Assembly: GCA_009746045.1 (NCBI GenBank)
Contig: RPFO01001430.1
Span: 1-64,000 of the forward strand
Direction: 5' to 3'
Origin: Mesostigma viride
Taxonomy: Eukaryota; Streptophyta; Mesostigmatophyceae; Mesostigmatales; Mesostigmataceae
DNA: 64,000 bases
This document shows, in pieces, positions 62,692 to 64,000 of the stretch. The position numbers were made by a program, and so were the translations under genes. Position 1 is the stretch's first letter; each line of letters starts with the position of its first letter. The notes beneath the pieces were generated by a model. That model was not told where the DNA came from, ran no database searches, and saw nothing but the letters and a program-made list of their open reading frames with translations.

Positions 62692-64000
62692 ATGGCTGCC
62701 ACAATGGGCACCGAAACCATGCAATTATGCGGGGGTGGTTGCAAAAACATGGTTGGCCCAGTCCACAAGTGCACGTGCGGCAAGTGGATGCATGTTTTTT
62801 GTGGCGTCGGCGTGGGAGAAGAGGGTTTTGGACGTAGACAATTCTGTGCAAGGAATGCTGCGGCGATACGAAGGTCGCCAGGAAAGTCGCTCCGGATGAC
62901 CCGGGCAATCAGCTTGACAGTGATAGCGCAAAAGGAATCGACAATCTTGAGGGCTGATGACAAAGAAGCCCACGCTGATGGGGAAGAAGATGCTGAGGAG
63001 GCTGAGGATAGGGCCCTTCTAGCTGGGGAGGAGGCCAGATTGGAAGGAACTGACCTTGACGAACTGGACCGTGCCCTTTTATGTGGGCGAAAGGAGGCCA
63101 TGACAAGTGAGCAGGTACAGGGCGAAGTATTTTTGAAATCATGACAGGCTGCCTGCTGCGGACTTTCGTTTTGCGGTATATAGCGGTCATGCATTCGCGG
63201 GAACTCGCAGGTTTCGAAATGTTTCTTTGTCGCTGCATGTTTATATGTGCATGACGTATGTGCATTCATGCATTATGTGCAACATTCATTGGTGCTGCCG
63301 GAACGCGTTACTTGTTACAGGGATGTGCCGGATTTGAACAAGGCGACAGAGATGCCGACACCAAGGTCGATGGTAGCGGCGATCACGTTGATGGTCAAAC
63401 CGATGCCGATGCCAGTGACGATGGCCGTGCCCACGGCGATGCCAAGGGCGATGAACATGGCCATCAACATGCCCATGGCAGTGGCGAGGTAGTGGCTGCG
63501 GGTGATACACTGCTGCGTTCAGCTGACATCAGCCGGGATTGTTCTGGGACAGCACCTACCATCGAGCGCGGCTCCATCTTTGCAAGTGCACGACCCCAAG
63601 CGACATACGTAGTCGTTTCAGTGGTTGAAGGTGCAGGCTTCTTGATGGCCAAAACCACAGTCTCCAACCTGAAGGGCCTTAAGCAACGCTCGAGTCAGCG
63701 CCCCATCATTGATGCAATTTGCCCTTTTGTGTTTGTCAAGCTCCCCTTTGATGGCAAAGGCATGCCTTTCACCCAAGCTCTTGACGCAAACGGCACTAGC
63801 CCTACGCGATGCAACCTGGGCCAGCTAGGGATGCCACCTTGGCAGTTGGTGAACGTCTCTTGGCCACGCTTGATGTGCAGCAGTTCTCCAAGTATCCGGC
63901 TGCGTTCTGCCGTGTGGGCAATGATTCAGCCCCTTTTCCTTTCGATGAGGCACCGGGATGGCAGTCTTCTCGCCCTGCAAAGGTGCCCAAGCTGGCATCA
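62692..64000 (+). pseudogene. Zinc-finger protein gene, frame-broken, running off the right edge
   Basis: ATG 62692 opens a Cys/His domain (CGGGCKNMVGPVHKC, CGKWMHVFCG) resembling PHD or transposase-type fingers. Its last pair (CKEC) is in another frame, after a shift near 62850, and a second shift near 62950 returns to an acidic helix (EEDAEEAEDRALLAGEEARL). A GT-AG intron 63115-63320 joins in phase to a frame open from 63321: an Asp/Gly/His-rich stretch (HGDAKGDEHGHQHAHG), then ATYVVVSVVEGAGFLMAKTT. Another shift near 63830 leads to LAVGERLLATLDVQQFSKYP, still open at 64000. Possibly a transposon-encoded gene. Not recognised beyond the finger. Confidence 0.4.

Overview
The window reads as a junction between a compact, giant-virus-like gene block (about 1-31,860) and the nuclear genome of a microalga (about 40,400-64,000), with a stack of retrotransposons between them (about 32,030-40,380). 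I infer an endogenous giant virus (NCLDV) fragment in a green-algal genome. No capsid, DNA polymerase, packaging ATPase or other diagnostic NCLDV gene lies in the window, so the viral assignment rests on architecture and gene content. The left block is intronless and dense, on both strands, with spacers as short as 10-20 bp and AATAAA signals that are often palindromic. It encodes Rieske, OTU, F-box, DnaJ, HNH-like, KilA/BRO-like and zinc-ribbon proteins. The right part has multi-exon genes with GT-AG introns, huge microsatellites and, after the last exon, TGTAA, the chlorophyte polyadenylation signal.

Layout. 1-19 kb: proteins of unknown function, several of which look structural or membrane-bound. 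They include a Rieske oxygenase, a nuclease-fold protein with a changed catalytic residue, a 977-residue repeat protein with a shattered tail, a proline-rich reading frame of about 4.9 kb ending in an OTU protease and broken at homopolymer runs, a five-TM protein with the CREST hydrolase signature, and three of four proteins that begin with the same small Cys/His knuckle. 19-32 kb: KilA/BRO-like protein, knuckle-DnaJ protein, then a run of zinc-binding, F-box, HNH-like and chromo-like proteins whose promoters share CCAAT boxes, an initiator-like motif, CACGGGA motifs and, in two cases, heat-shock elements. One convergent spacer carries 139-bp inverted repeats around AT-rich iterons.

32-40.4 kb: minus-strand LINE segments (an ORF1, an endonuclease-reverse transcriptase unit, a second ORF1 with 168-bp tandem monomers upstream). 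Each ends in a (TTAA)n tract. A 1,315-bp hAT element with a perfect 8-bp target duplication sits inside the endonuclease.

40.4-64 kb: two divergently transcribed Golgi-type glycosyltransferase genes. One is an alpha-1,6-fucosyltransferase-like (GT23) gene in three exons on the minus strand; the other is an EGF-exostosin (GT47) gene in eight exons on the plus strand, with introns full of satellites and a pogo-type MITE. A damaged zinc-finger gene runs off the right edge.

How the parts may work together (inference): the left half of the viral block, with AT-rich mini-promoters, looks like virion or late genes. The 19-32 kb half, with longer host-like promoters and putative ubiquitin, chaperone and chromatin adaptors, looks like early host-manipulation genes.
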